DNA from: Callipepla californica brunnescens
Lineage: Eukaryota; Chordata; Aves; Galliformes; Odontophoridae
DNA length: 64,000 nt
Direction: 5' to 3'
Assembly (NCBI GenBank): GCA_023055505.1
Contig: JALIRH010000063.1
Span: forward strand, 1,629,501 to 1,693,500
This document shows, piece by piece, positions 63,733-64,000 of the stretch. The position numbers and the translations under genes were made by a program. Position 1 is the first letter of the stretch; each line of letters opens with the position of its first letter. The notes under the pieces are model-generated. The model was not told the origin of the DNA and made no database searches. It saw only the letters and a list, made by a program, of their open reading frames with translations.

Positions 63733-64000
63733 GTAATGTCAGCTGTTTGTTTTTTATTTTTTGTTTTGTTTTTTTTTTCCAGTTCTGTAAAACACTCTTT
63801 TGCAGCTTACCAAAAAAAAAAAAAAAAAAAAAAAAACAAGTGGTGTACTGAGTAGTTTTCTGATATTATTAATTCATTTCACAGGGTTTTTTTTAATTTG
63901 TTTTGTAAGGGTTTTGTTTGTGGAGTCATGAGTGTCATGTTTGTTGACTTCTCTGTAGTACTGTTGCATTTAGGCACACTGTTGGCTTTTATTATGTCTG
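63733..64000 (+). other. PRKCD: PRKCD intron after third coding exon, continues outside
   Basis: The start of the next intron. It contains T-rich stretches and a 25-base A run at 63,812-63,836. No exon is visible before the window ends. Confidence 0.9.
63812..63836 (+). repeat. Poly(A) tract after PRKCD exon
   Basis: A 25-base A run starting 80 bases downstream of the donor at 63,733. It is preceded by GCAGCTTACC, with no retroelement body next to it. Confidence 0.95.

Overview
The window is nuclear DNA from a bird, most likely a galliform close to chicken. Two things point there: many CR1 LINE fragments with the avian 3' end (TTGGAAGGGACC, ending in ATTCTATG-type repeats), and the spliced 5' part of a vertebrate protein kinase C delta gene (PRKCD) on the + strand. 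The sequence is intron-rich and has no operons or prokaryotic features. It holds no complete protein-coding gene.

Layout. About 1-25,000 is AT-rich DNA that looks non-coding at first sight. It carries several CR1 copies: about 1.96-2.78 kb, 10.44-10.70 kb, 11.47-12.52 kb, 12.86-13.67 kb, 14.56-14.80 kb, 18.68-20.40 kb and 24.82-25.05 kb. Its + strand is visibly rich in A and C. A (CA)n microsatellite at 25,106-25,168 leads into a CpG island at about 25.18-26.42 kb. That island holds the PRKCD promoter and two candidate non-coding first exons, with donors after 25,613 and 25,782. From there to 59,313 lies a first intron of about 33.6 kb whose + strand is visibly rich in T and G. It contains more CR1 copies, the largest at 34.0-35.2 kb. 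The first coding exon is 59,314-59,453 (ATG at 59,339), followed by 62,804-63,003 and 63,672-63,732. These encode about the first 125 residues of PKC-delta, almost all of its C2-like domain. The C1 domains, kinase domain and 3' end lie beyond 64,000.

The base-composition asymmetry reverses at the CpG island. In vertebrates, transcribed DNA tends to carry excess G+T on the coding strand. The flip therefore suggests a second unit transcribed leftward from the same island across 1-25 kb. I found a set of short minus-strand open segments with good splice sites there and list them as low-confidence candidate exons. I could not assign them to a known protein, and they do not read as RFT1, the minus-strand neighbour of PRKCD in mammals. 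Other points of interest are an exact 46-bp duplication that includes the end of one candidate exon, two perfect short hairpins, a tail-to-tail CR1 pair, and poly-T/poly-A tracts that bracket PRKCD coding exons 2-3.
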